The notes beneath the pieces are model-generated. The model saw only the letters and a list, made by a program, of their open reading frames with translations. It was not told the origin of the DNA and did no database searches. The position numbers and the translations under genes were made by a program. Below, piece after piece: positions 32,773 through 40,652 of a DNA stretch of 64,000 nt (positions are counted from its first letter, which is position 1; each line of letters opens with the position of its first letter). Source of the DNA: Lentzea jiangxiensis (GTDB lineage Bacteria > Actinomycetota > Actinomycetes > Mycobacteriales > Pseudonocardiaceae); NCBI RefSeq assembly GCF_900104175.1, contig NZ_FNIX01000002.1:62001-126000 (forward strand). The letters run 5' to 3'.

Positions 32773-33941
32773 TGCTCAAGTTCCCGTCCGTGGAGCTGCC
32801 GGCTCCGGTGTTCGCCGTGCTGGTGGTCGTCTGGGGCTTCGTCGTCTTCCGGCTGCGCACGATCAGCCGGTCCCCGCAGGACCGGGTGGTGGCGCTCGCG
32901 TTCCTCTGCTTCGCCGTGTCCGCCACGACGGTCGTGCGCGAGCTGCGGTACGCGATCGACCAGGTCACCGGTGTGCCGGACCTCGCGATCATGATCGGGC
33001 ACCTCGCGGCGCTCGCGGGCGTCGCGTCCGTGCTGCGGTTCGGGCTGATGGTGACGGGCAGGCGCACCCGGCTGGTCACGGCGGGCCTGTGCGTCCTCGC
33101 CGGCGCCGCCGTGGTGATGACCGCGATGTTCCTGGTCGTGCCGCGGTCCCTGGAGGAACCGGACTTCGCCTACTGGCACCCGGCGCACCCCGCGACGATC
33201 GTCTACCACCTGACGAACATCGCCGTCACGAGCGCGGGCATGGTCGCCGGAGCGGTGCTGCTGTTCCCGCTGTGGCGCCGCGAGGCCCGCGGACCTCTGC
33301 GGGTGGCGTTGTTCCTGCTGTGGCTGGCCTGCCTGGCGAACCTCGCCTACTCGGGCCTGCGGTGCTGGTACGTGGTCGCGTACGGCTTCGGGTTCGTGCC
33401 GCGCGGCACCCGGTACGTGACGTACGGGCAGATCACGGAACTGACGCTGTTCCTGGGGATCCTGCTCGCCGTCACGGCCGGGCTGGTCCAGGTGGGCCTG
33501 AACGTCGCGCGCTGGGTGCGGCGGCTGCGCGGGTACCGCCGGCTGGGTCCGTTGTGGACGGAGCTGGCCGAGGCGGTGCCCTCGGTGGTGCTCGGAGCAC
33601 CGCCGCGCTGGTTCGCCGGGTCGCTGGAGCTGCGGCTGTACCGGCGGACCGTGGAGATCCGCGACGCCCAGCTGGAGCTGTCCGGCCGGGTGTCGCCGGA
33701 CACGCGGGCCTTCGCCGGCGTGGAGCTGGGGGAGGCGGGCGTCGTGGAGCCGCTGGCGCTGGACGCGTGCGTGCTGCGGATCGGGCTGCTGTCACCGCCG
33801 GCGCTGCACCCGGCGGAGACCTCCGCGTGGTCCGCCGCGTCCGATGTGGACGCCGAGGTGGCCGACCTGCTGGCGCTGCAACGGCATCTGCGCGACCCGG
33901 CCGTCGTGGCGGCGGCGCGGCGCAGCCTCACGCCCCGGTGA
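32772..33941 (+). CDS. Seven-helix membrane protein, MAB_1171c/DUF6545 family
   Basis: A 389-residue protein with about seven hydrophobic segments in residues 10-250 and a ~140-residue cytoplasmic tail (LWTELAEAVPSVVLGAP, YRRTVEIRDAQLEL, DVDAEVADLLALQRHLRDP). The tail motifs ELAEAVP and RTVEIRDA are hallmarks of this actinobacterial family, loosely called a putative transporter. GTG 32772 shares one base with the previous stop. The 7TM-plus-tail layout could equally be a receptor. Confidence 0.88.
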   Translation: MLKFPSVELPAPVFAVLVVVWGFVVFRLRTISRSPQDRVVALAFLCFAVSATTVVRELRYAIDQVTGVPDLAIMIGHLAALAGVASVLRFGLMVTGRRTRLVTAGLCVLAGAAVVMTAMFLVVPRSLEEPDFAYWHPAHPATIVYHLTNIAVTSAGMVAGAVLLFPLWRREARGPLRVALFLLWLACLANLAYSGLRCWYVVAYGFGFVPRGTRYVTYGQITELTLFLGILLAVTAGLVQVGLNVARWVRRLRGYRRLGPLWTELAEAVPSVVLGAPPRWFAGSLELRLYRRTVEIRDAQLELSGRVSPDTRAFAGVELGEAGVVEPLALDACVLRIGLLSPPALHPAETSAWSAASDVDAEVADLLALQRHLRDPAVVAAARRSLTPR

Positions 33942-34434
33942 CGCCGTCGATCCCCTCGCGCAGGAAGTCCGCGTGGCCGTTGTGCCGCGCGTACTCGTGG
34001 CACAGGTGGTTCATGACGAGCCGCAACGACACCTCCTCGCCCCACCGCGGCTGGTAGCCCGTCACGTCGAGCGACTCGGCCTCGCGTTCGATGCGGCGCG
34101 AGTGCTCGACCTCGGCCTGCCACGCGGCGAACGCCTCGGACCTCGTCGACCCCGAGGCGTCGTAGGCGACCTGGTAGTCGCCCTCGTCCGACCACACCAG
34201 CGGGACGTCCTCGCCGTTGATGACCTTGCGGAACCACGTCCGCTCGACCTCGGCCATGTGGCGGACCAGCCCGAGCAGCGTGAGCGTGGACGGCGGCATG
34301 GAGCGGCGGCGCAGGTCGTCGTCGGACAGGCCTTCGCACTTCATCGCGAGAGTGGCGCGGTGGAAGTCGAGGAACGCGCGCAGGGTCTCGCGTTCGCCCG
34401 CCTGGAGTGGTGGACTGGGACGTTCGGTGATCAT
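33928..34434 (-). CDS. DinB/DUF664 family protein
   Basis: A 168-residue four-helix bundle of the DinB/MDMPI fold. Metal-binding histidines are visible in LVRHMAEVERTWF and NHLCHEYARHNGHADFLRE. Members include mycothiol- or bacillithiol-dependent S-transferases. ATG 34434 is preferred over an extension to 34503. It converges with, and overlaps by 14 bp, the membrane gene. Confidence 0.87.
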   Translation of the reverse strand: MITERPSPPLQAGERETLRAFLDFHRATLAMKCEGLSDDDLRRRSMPPSTLTLLGLVRHMAEVERTWFRKVINGEDVPLVWSDEGDYQVAYDASGSTRSEAFAAWQAEVEHSRRIEREAESLDVTGYQPRWGEEVSLRLVMNHLCHEYARHNGHADFLREGIDGVTGA

Positions 34435-34651
34435 CGAGCCAGTCTGCGCACGAAAGGGGTCACGCGCATCCGGATTTGGTGTACGTCCGAAGACGTCGTC
34501 CACGTGGTTCTGGGGGAATCATGATGCGTGGATCAGCGCTGGCCGACCCCTCCGCCTGCGAGTGGGCCGTCCCGGTGCCGTCCGTGTGAGGCGCCACAGC
34601 ACGCCCCTCGCCGAACGGCGCTAACGTTGCCGCGGAGAGAGGGGCGCGCTG

Positions 34652-35518
34652 ATGTCGCAGCAGCTGGACCGGGCAGAGTCGGCGTTCGCGGCGGCGAGGC
34701 CCAGGCTGTTCGGCATCGCGTACCGCATGAGCGGCAGCGTGGCCGACGCCGAGGACCTGGTGCAGGAGGTGTGGCTGCGCTGGCAGCTCGCCGACCGCGC
34801 CGCCGTGCACAACCCCGAGGCGTACCTGGCCACCGCCATCACCCGGCTCGCGATCAACGAGTCGCGGACCGCGCGAGCCCGCCGCGAGACCTACGTCGGC
34901 CCGTGGCTGCCCGAGCCGGTGGACACCTCGGCGGATCCGCAGGTCGGGGCCGAGCAGGGTGCGGTGCTGGAGCTCGCGGTGCTGATGCTGCTGGAGAAGC
35001 TCACCCCGGCCGAACGGGCCGCGTACGTGCTGCGCGAGGCGTTCGACTACCCGTACGGGGAAATCGCCGAGATCGTGCAGACCAGCGAGGCCGCCACGCG
35101 GCAGCTGGTCAGCCGGGCGCGCAAGCACCTTGCGGCCGGGCGGCGCGCGCCCGTCGACCGCGCGGACCAGCGCAGGCTGCTGGAAGCGTTCGTCGCCGCC
35201 GCGCAGGCCGGTGACCTGGCGGCGCTCGAGGAGCTGTTCGCGCGGGACGTCGTGAGCTACTCCGACAGCAACGGCGCCATCAGGGCGGCCGGCCGTCCGC
35301 TGGTCGGCGCCGCCTCACTGGCCAAGATCGTGTCGGGCTGGGCGCCGTCGTTCTGGGCGGGTGCGGAAGCGTCGTTCGTCGAGGTGAACGGCCTCGCCGC
35401 GATCCGGTTGCGCAACGAGAGCGGCACCTACGCCGTGATCACCGTGACGGCCTCGCGAGAGGGCATCGATCAGGTGTTGTGGCTGGTCAACCCCGAGAAG
35501 CTGAAAGCGTTCCAGTAG
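34652..35518 (+). CDS. ECF41-type RNA polymerase sigma factor with SnoaL-like C-terminal domain
   Basis: A 288-residue sigma factor. Sigma2 covers about residues 8-75 (AYRMSGSVADAEDLVQEVWLRW), the linker holds the ECF41 signature WLPEPV near 89-94, sigma4 about 105-160 (LTPAERAAYVLREAFDYPYGEIAEIV), and a C-terminal SnoaL-like domain 170-288 tunes activity. This architecture is the ECF41/SigJ group, which has no anti-sigma factor and is controlled by its C-terminal extension. The following gene is the expected COE-type partner, and an ECF41-like promoter lies between them. Confidence 0.92.
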   Translation: MSQQLDRAESAFAAARPRLFGIAYRMSGSVADAEDLVQEVWLRWQLADRAAVHNPEAYLATAITRLAINESRTARARRETYVGPWLPEPVDTSADPQVGAEQGAVLELAVLMLLEKLTPAERAAYVLREAFDYPYGEIAEIVQTSEAATRQLVSRARKHLAAGRRAPVDRADQRRLLEAFVAAAQAGDLAALEELFARDVVSYSDSNGAIRAAGRPLVGAASLAKIVSGWAPSFWAGAEASFVEVNGLAAIRLRNESGTYAVITVTASREGIDQVLWLVNPEKLKAFQ

Positions 35519-35521
35519 GTC

Positions 35522-35548
35522 TGTCACAACCGCGGGGGCTGTCCTGTC
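35522..35548 (+). promoter_or_regulatory. ECF41-type promoter
   Basis: TGTCACA (35522-35528), 16-nt spacer, TGTC (35545-35548). The published ECF41 promoter is TGTCACA-N16-CGTC; this site matches 10 of 11 positions. It lies 50 bp before the epimerase-like gene and right after the sigma gene. Confidence 0.75.
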
Positions 35549-35597
35549 TTAGCTCGTGAACACCCGCACGGGGCGGGCTCACGAGAGGAACGGACCC

Positions 35598-36344
35598 ATG
35601 AGGATCGTTGTCATCGGCGGCACGGGCTTGATCGGCGGCAAGGTCGTGAAGAGGCTCACCGGGCACGGCCACGACGCCGTGCCCGCGTCCCCGAACAGCG
35701 GCGTGAACACGCTGACCGGAGAGGGCGTCGAGGAGGTGCTGAAGGGCGCCGACGTGCTGGTCGACGTGTCGAACTCGCCGTCGTTCGCCGACGACGACGT
35801 CATGGACTTCTTCACCACCGCCACGACCACCCTCGCCAAGGCCGCCACCGAGGCGGGCGTGGGCCACTACGTCGCGCTGTCGATCGTCGGCACGGACGAG
35901 CTGCCCGAGTCCGGCTACCTGCGCGCGAAGGTGGCGCAGGAGAAGCTGATCCGCGAGTCGGGCCTCACGTTCTCGATCATCCGCGCCACCCAGTTCTTCG
36001 AGTTCGCGGGCGCCATCGCGAACTCCGCCGAGGCCGACGGCACCGTGCGCCTCCCGCACGGCGGCGTGCAGCCGGTCGCGGCCTCCGACGTCGCCGCGGT
36101 GGTGGCCCGGACCGCCGCCACCGAGCCGGTCGGCGGCGTGCTGGAGATCGGCGGACCGCAGGAGTTCACAATGGACGGTTGGGTCCGCACCGTGCTGACG
36201 CACCGCGGTGACGAGCGCGAGGTCGTGGGTGACCCGCGGGCCAAGTACTTCGGGACGTCGCTGACGGGCAGGCAGCTCGTGCCGGGCGAGGGCGCGCAAC
36301 TGCAGCCCACCAGCTTGGCGGAGTGGCTGGCCGCAGGGAACTGA
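35598..36344 (+). CDS. NAD(P)-binding epimerase/SDR-like protein, ECF41 partner
   Basis: A 248-residue atypical SDR: MRIVVIGGTGLIGGKVV (GxxGxxG), VLVDVSNSPSF, GHYVALSIVGTDELPESGYL with the catalytic-type Y, and K in RAKVAQEKLIRESG. ECF41 sigma factors are normally encoded beside one of three COE genes (carboxymuconolactone decarboxylase, oxidoreductase, epimerase); this is the epimerase/oxidoreductase type. ATG 35598 follows GAGAGGAA. Confidence 0.88.
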   Translation: MRIVVIGGTGLIGGKVVKRLTGHGHDAVPASPNSGVNTLTGEGVEEVLKGADVLVDVSNSPSFADDDVMDFFTTATTTLAKAATEAGVGHYVALSIVGTDELPESGYLRAKVAQEKLIRESGLTFSIIRATQFFEFAGAIANSAEADGTVRLPHGGVQPVAASDVAAVVARTAATEPVGGVLEIGGPQEFTMDGWVRTVLTHRGDEREVVGDPRAKYFGTSLTGRQLVPGEGAQLQPTSLAEWLAAGN

Positions 36345-36479
36345 GCCTCGTGCGGAGGGTCGGCCCTCCGCGTGAGTCCACATCGGACTGACTGCCGGAA
36401 GTGGGTGGGAAGGCCTGGTCACGACGATCTCCCCGCTGGTAGGGTCGACCCCGTTGACTCACAGATCTGGGGGGATGAG

Positions 36480-37439
36480 ATGAGTCGTGTTCTGGGCATT
36501 GCGCTGTCCACGGCGCTGTTCGTGTCGGTCGCGTCGGCACCGGCACACGCGGCCACCACCGTGACGGAGCTCGACAGGCTTCCCGGCACCACGGCGCACC
36601 AGGCGGAGGCGGTCAACGACGCGGGCGTCGCGGTCGGCACCGCGACGCTCGGCGGTCAGATCCGCGCGGTGAGGTGGGACGCGGACGGCGGGATCAGGGA
36701 CCTCGGCGGCCCCGCGAGTGCGCCGGACATCAGGGCGAAGGCGGTCAACAGCGCCGGCGTCGTCGCCGGTCAGGTGGGGACCAAGGCCGCGCTGCGGTTC
36801 GACCTCGACGGGACGCACACGGTCCTGAGCACACCTCCCGACCGCCGCACCACCGTCACCGGGATCGACGACACCGGCGTGGTCTACGGCTACTACCTCG
36901 ATCCGGTGGGGCTGACCGAGTGGGTCGCGGTCCGCTGGGACGTCCACGGCGTGCCGACGCCGTTGGCGGTGCCGGAGGGCACCCGCTTCAGCCAGGTGAA
37001 CTCGGTGTCGCCCAACGGTTTCGCGACCGGGTGGATCGACGACGGAACGACCAGGGCGGTCCGCTGGAACCCCGACGGGTCGTACGCCCTTCTCGACTCG
37101 CCGGGGAGCCGTTCGTCCAAGGGGACCGGCGTGAACCGGCACGGTGACGTCGTCGGGGAGTCGGAGGGGCGCTCGGTGCGCTGGAACAGCAACGGTTCCA
37201 CCACCGAGTTCGGCGGCAACGGCCGCGCGGCGTGGATCGACGACAGCGGCTCCGTCGTCAGCACGGTGAACTCCAAGCCCTACCGGTGGAATGCCGCCGG
37301 TGAGCGGATCGCCTTGCCGTTGCCCGCCGGCACCTACGTCGGCAGGGTGACGGCGGTCAACGGCGGCGGTGTCGCCGTCGGCTCCGCCGGGGACGTGGAC
37401 GAGATGGCCAGGACCGCGGTCAGGTGGACTTCGGGCTGA
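36480..37439 (+). CDS. Secreted HAF-repeat protein
   Basis: A 319-residue exoprotein. Signal peptide is 1-24 (ends AHA). The rest is built of repeats of the form A-V-x-W-(D/N)-x-x-G-x-x-x-x-L, for example IRAVRWDADGGIRDLGGP, RAVRWNPDGSYALLD and YRWNAAGERIALP, alternating with N-x-x-G-x-x-V/A-G. This is the HAF family of probable extracellular repeats, likely a beta-propeller. Its ligand is unknown. ATG 36480 follows a G-rich ribosome site. Confidence 0.82.
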   Translation: MSRVLGIALSTALFVSVASAPAHAATTVTELDRLPGTTAHQAEAVNDAGVAVGTATLGGQIRAVRWDADGGIRDLGGPASAPDIRAKAVNSAGVVAGQVGTKAALRFDLDGTHTVLSTPPDRRTTVTGIDDTGVVYGYYLDPVGLTEWVAVRWDVHGVPTPLAVPEGTRFSQVNSVSPNGFATGWIDDGTTRAVRWNPDGSYALLDSPGSRSSKGTGVNRHGDVVGESEGRSVRWNSNGSTTEFGGNGRAAWIDDSGSVVSTVNSKPYRWNAAGERIALPLPAGTYVGRVTAVNGGGVAVGSAGDVDEMARTAVRWTSG

Positions 37440-37455
37440 GCCGGGTGGCTGGAAC

Positions 37456-37566
37456 TTCGCGTCGCGCAACCGCCGGCGCGAAGTCGCCCCGACCTCGCCG
37501 GACACCTCGCGCAGGTGCCGCTCCACGGTGCGAGGGCTGAGGAACAGCCGCGCTTCTGCGTCCGGG
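37456..37566 (-). pseudogene. Fragment of a LuxR-type HTH
   Basis: The minus strand reads DAEARLFLSPRTVERHLREV then GEVGATSRRRLRDA, the last ~35 residues of a LuxR C-terminal DNA-binding domain. Nothing upstream restores the rest of the domain. It is a leftover of a lost LuxR-family regulator between the HAF and quinone oxidoreductase genes. Confidence 0.65.
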
Positions 37567-37655
37567 GAGGAGATCCGGGCTCGCCGTAGGGGTCGTCCCC
37601 GATGTGGCCGGGTGCCTTCACCGCCTACCTTTCTGCGCAAGTGAGGGAGGCCGAG

Positions 37656-38624
37656 ATGAAGGCGATCGTCCAGGACAGGTACGGCTCCGCGGACGTGTTG
37701 GAGCTCAGGGAGGTCGAACGGCCGGTGCCGGGCGACGGCGAGGTCCTGGTGCGGGTGCGGGCGTCGTCGGTCAACGCCGCCGACTGGCACATCATGCGCG
37801 GGGACCCGTACTTCGCCCGGCTGTTCCTCGGGCTGAAGGCGCCGAAGACGCGCATCCGGGGGAGGGACTTCGCGGGGGTGGTCGCGGAGGTCGGGCCCGG
37901 TGTGAGCGGGATGCTGCAGGTGGGGGACGAGGTGTTCGGCGAGGTCGAGGGCTCCTTCGCCGAGTACGTCCGCGTGCCGGCGCACCTGGTGGAGCACAAG
38001 CCGTCGAACTTGACGTTCGAGCAGGCGGCGACGCTGCCGCTGGCGGGCAACACCGCGTGGACGGGGCTGCGCGAAGTGCGGGCCGGGCAGAAGGTGCTGA
38101 TCAACGGCGCGTCGGGCGGCGTGGGGTTGATGGCGGTGCAGATCGCCAAGGCGCGCAAGGCGGTCGTGACCGGTGTGTGCAGCACGCGCAACGTCGAGCA
38201 GGTGCGGTCGGTCGGGGCCGACCACGTCGTCGACTACCGGACCACCGACTTCACCCGCACCGGCGAGCGCTACGACGTCGTCTTCGACCTGGTGGGGAAC
38301 CGGTCGATGCGCGAGCTGCGGGGGCTGCTCGCGCCGGACGGCACGCTGGTGCTCTCGGGCGGGGGCAGCTTCACCGGAGGAGTGCTGTTCGGGCCGTACC
38401 GGCTCATCATCGGGGGCAAGCTGCTCGGCTCGTTCACCCGGCAGCGGCTCGTGGTGCTGGAAGCCAAGCCCGGCAAGGAGAACCTCGCGGCGCTGCGGGA
38501 CCTCGCCGAGTCGGGACGGCTCGTGCCGGTGATCGAGCGGGTCTACCCGCTCACCGACGCCCCGGACGCGATCCGGCACGTCGAGTCGGAGCACGCGCGG
38601 GCCAAGGTCGTCGTGACGGCCTGA
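37656..38624 (+). CDS. Zinc-independent NAD(P)H quinone oxidoreductase / MDR alcohol dehydrogenase
   Basis: A 322-residue medium-chain dehydrogenase. N-terminal GroES-like domain (VRVRASSVNAADWHIMRG, IRGRDFAGVVAEVGPGV), NADP-binding motif INGASGGVGLMAVQIAK near residue 150, and VVDYRTTDF later. The Cys/His zinc ligands of classical ADHs are missing, placing it with quinone oxidoreductases. ATG 37656 follows GGGAGG. Confidence 0.9.
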   Translation: MKAIVQDRYGSADVLELREVERPVPGDGEVLVRVRASSVNAADWHIMRGDPYFARLFLGLKAPKTRIRGRDFAGVVAEVGPGVSGMLQVGDEVFGEVEGSFAEYVRVPAHLVEHKPSNLTFEQAATLPLAGNTAWTGLREVRAGQKVLINGASGGVGLMAVQIAKARKAVVTGVCSTRNVEQVRSVGADHVVDYRTTDFTRTGERYDVVFDLVGNRSMRELRGLLAPDGTLVLSGGGSFTGGVLFGPYRLIIGGKLLGSFTRQRLVVLEAKPGKENLAALRDLAESGRLVPVIERVYPLTDAPDAIRHVESEHARAKVVVTA

Positions 38625-38680
38625 GCGGCCCGGTGGTAATTCCCTGGCCCTCCCGGGGGTGCGGGGGTCACGATCCGCGC

Positions 38681-40111
38681 ATGGTCGACGTGAGGGTGGA
38701 CGCTGGGACTGTTCGTGGTGCGGTGGAATCGGGCACGGCGGTGTTCCGCGGCATCCCGTTCGCGACGCTGCCGGTGCGGTTCGGCGCACCGGCACCGGTC
38801 GAGGCGTGGGGCGGTGTGCGGGACGCGCTCGCGTTCGGTCCGCCGCCACCGCAGCCCTCGGTGTTCGGCATGGACGAGCTCGGCGGCAGCGGCGACGACT
38901 GGCTCACGGTGAACGTGTGGTCGCCGGACGTCACGGACTCGTTGCCGGTCATGGTGTGGATCCAGGGCGGTGCCTACCTCTTCGGCACGTCCGGTCTGCC
39001 CGAGTACGACGGCGCCCGGCTCGCTTCCGGCGGCGTCGTGGTGGTGACGTTCAACTACCGCGTCGGCATCGAGGGTTTCGCGCAGCTGGAGGGCGCTCCG
39101 CCCAACCGCGGCCTGCTGGACCAGGTGGCGGCGCTGGAGTGGGTGCGCGCGAACGTCCGCGCGTTCGGCGGCGACCCGGACCGCGTGACGGTCTTCGGGC
39201 AGTCGGCCGGCGGCGGATCGGTCGCCGCGCTGCTCGCGATGCCCCGCGCGCGAGGCCTGTTCCACCGGGCGGTCGCGAGCAGCGTGCCGGGCACGTTCTT
39301 CACGCCGGAACTCGCCTCCGACATCGCCGGGGTGTGCGCCGCCGAACTGGGCCTGCGCCCCACCGCCGCCGATCTGTCCACTGTGGAACCGGAGCTGCTG
39401 CCGGCCGTGTGCGACGAGGTCATGTCCCGAATGGACCGGTTCACCGAGCGGTGGGGACAGGCCGCCCACAAGATGATCCCGTTCGCCCCGGTGGTCGACG
39501 GTGACGTCCTGCCGGTGACGCCGTGGGAGGCGCTGGAGTCGGGGACGGCGCGCGAGGTGGAGCTGGTCGTCGGTCACACCCGGCACGAGCAACGGCTGCT
39601 CTCCGCCGTGCTGGGGTTGCTCGGCGAGGTGACCCACGAGCAGGCGTCCGTTGCGGCGCAGGTCTTCGCGCCCGGCTTGACGTACCCGGACCTCACCCCT
39701 GGCGAGCTGTTCGAGGAGGTCTGCTCGGACTGGCTGTTCCGGATGCCGACGCTGCACCTGGCGCAGGCCGCGATCGCCGGCGGCGGCCGCGCCCACGTCT
39801 ACGAGCTGACCTGGGAACCGCCGGGCGGGCTCGGCGCGTGCCACGGACTGGACGTGCCGCTGGTGTTCGGCACCCCCGGCCTCGGGCAGACCGCGGCGAT
39901 CGTCGGTGACGTCACCGACGAGACGCTCGCCCTGTCGGACCGCATGCGATCCGCGTGGACGGCGTTCGCGCGCACCGGCGACCCGGGCTGGCCTGCCTAC
40001 GGCGCCGACCGGCTCACGCGGGTGTTCGACGTGCGGGACGAGGTGCGCGCCTACCCGGAGGAGGTCTCGCGGCGGATCTGGCAGCACCACACCTTCCGCG
40101 CGCTGCAGTGA
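38681..40111 (+). CDS. Carboxylesterase (type B)
   Basis: A 476-residue esterase with the type-B fold: FRGIPFATLPVRF at the N-terminus, oxyanion loop VMVWIQGGAYLFGT, nucleophile S175 in VFGQSAGGGSV, and the late GACHGLDVPLVFG histidine. No signal peptide, so it is cytoplasmic. The substrate is unknown; relatives hydrolyse aryl and short-chain esters. It starts 56 bp after the quinone oxidoreductase gene. Confidence 0.9.
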   Translation: MVDVRVDAGTVRGAVESGTAVFRGIPFATLPVRFGAPAPVEAWGGVRDALAFGPPPPQPSVFGMDELGGSGDDWLTVNVWSPDVTDSLPVMVWIQGGAYLFGTSGLPEYDGARLASGGVVVVTFNYRVGIEGFAQLEGAPPNRGLLDQVAALEWVRANVRAFGGDPDRVTVFGQSAGGGSVAALLAMPRARGLFHRAVASSVPGTFFTPELASDIAGVCAAELGLRPTAADLSTVEPELLPAVCDEVMSRMDRFTERWGQAAHKMIPFAPVVDGDVLPVTPWEALESGTAREVELVVGHTRHEQRLLSAVLGLLGEVTHEQASVAAQVFAPGLTYPDLTPGELFEEVCSDWLFRMPTLHLAQAAIAGGGRAHVYELTWEPPGGLGACHGLDVPLVFGTPGLGQTAAIVGDVTDETLALSDRMRSAWTAFARTGDPGWPAYGADRLTRVFDVRDEVRAYPEEVSRRIWQHHTFRALQ

Positions 40112-40164
40112 GGGAATACCAGCCGGTGCGCGGCGTTGTACGCGTCCGGAAGGGAGGTTCTGCG

Positions 40165-40611
40165 ATGGGGAACGAATTCGCGGTGCACGACAGCACGGGG
40201 TACGACTTCAACGCGTACCACCGCAACGGTGAGGTGGCGGCCGATCGCTGGGTGACGGCGACGCGCCTGTTCGACGCGGGCCACGTCGAGACGCCGGCCG
40301 AGAAGTGGGAGCGCGCACAGCTGCTGTTCGAGGCGCGCGACTACATCGGGGCCGCGCGGCTGCTCGCGTCGGTCGCCGGGGAGGTGCCGTTCCAGACGGA
40401 CCTCCACCTGCTGCTGGCCCGCGCCTACTACCACTCGGCGCAGCTGGGCAAGGCCGAGGCGACGCTCCGCGTGGTCGTGGACCGCGACCCGGTCGAGCAC
40501 TACGCCCACCTGCTGCTCGGGCGGACGCTGGAGCGGCAGGGACGGTCTGAGGAGGCCGCGCCCTGGCTGCGGCTCGCTGCCGCGTTCGGCGGGGAGCTGG
40601 CGGAGGTCTGA
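40165..40611 (+). CDS. Tetratricopeptide repeat protein
   Basis: A 148-residue soluble protein with three TPR-like helical pairs (KWERAQLLFEARDYIGAARLL, DLHLLLARAYYHSAQLGKAE and HYAHLLLGRTLERQGRSEEA). Such proteins are scaffolds; no partner is apparent. ATG 40165 follows GGGAGG. It lies 53 bp after the carboxylesterase gene and ends at a strong stem-loop. Confidence 0.85.
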   Translation: MGNEFAVHDSTGYDFNAYHRNGEVAADRWVTATRLFDAGHVETPAEKWERAQLLFEARDYIGAARLLASVAGEVPFQTDLHLLLARAYYHSAQLGKAEATLRVVVDRDPVEHYAHLLLGRTLERQGRSEEAAPWLRLAAAFGGELAEV

Positions 40612-40617
40612 CCTGGC

Positions 40618-40648
40618 GGTGTGGCTCGGCGACGTGCCGAGCCACACC
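40618..40648. terminator. Bidirectional terminator stem-loop
   Basis: A perfect 13-bp inverted repeat (GGTGTGGCTCGGC / GCCGAGCCACACC) with a 5-nt loop lies in the 41-bp gap between the convergent TPR gene and the hydrolase-SDR gene. Confidence 0.8.
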
Positions 40649-40652
40649 CCGC

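Noticed and set aside
36459..38849. A 796-codon minus-strand open frame
   Set aside because: Mostly shadow of the HAF and quinone oxidoreductase genes. Only the short LuxR-like piece near 37500 is meaningful.
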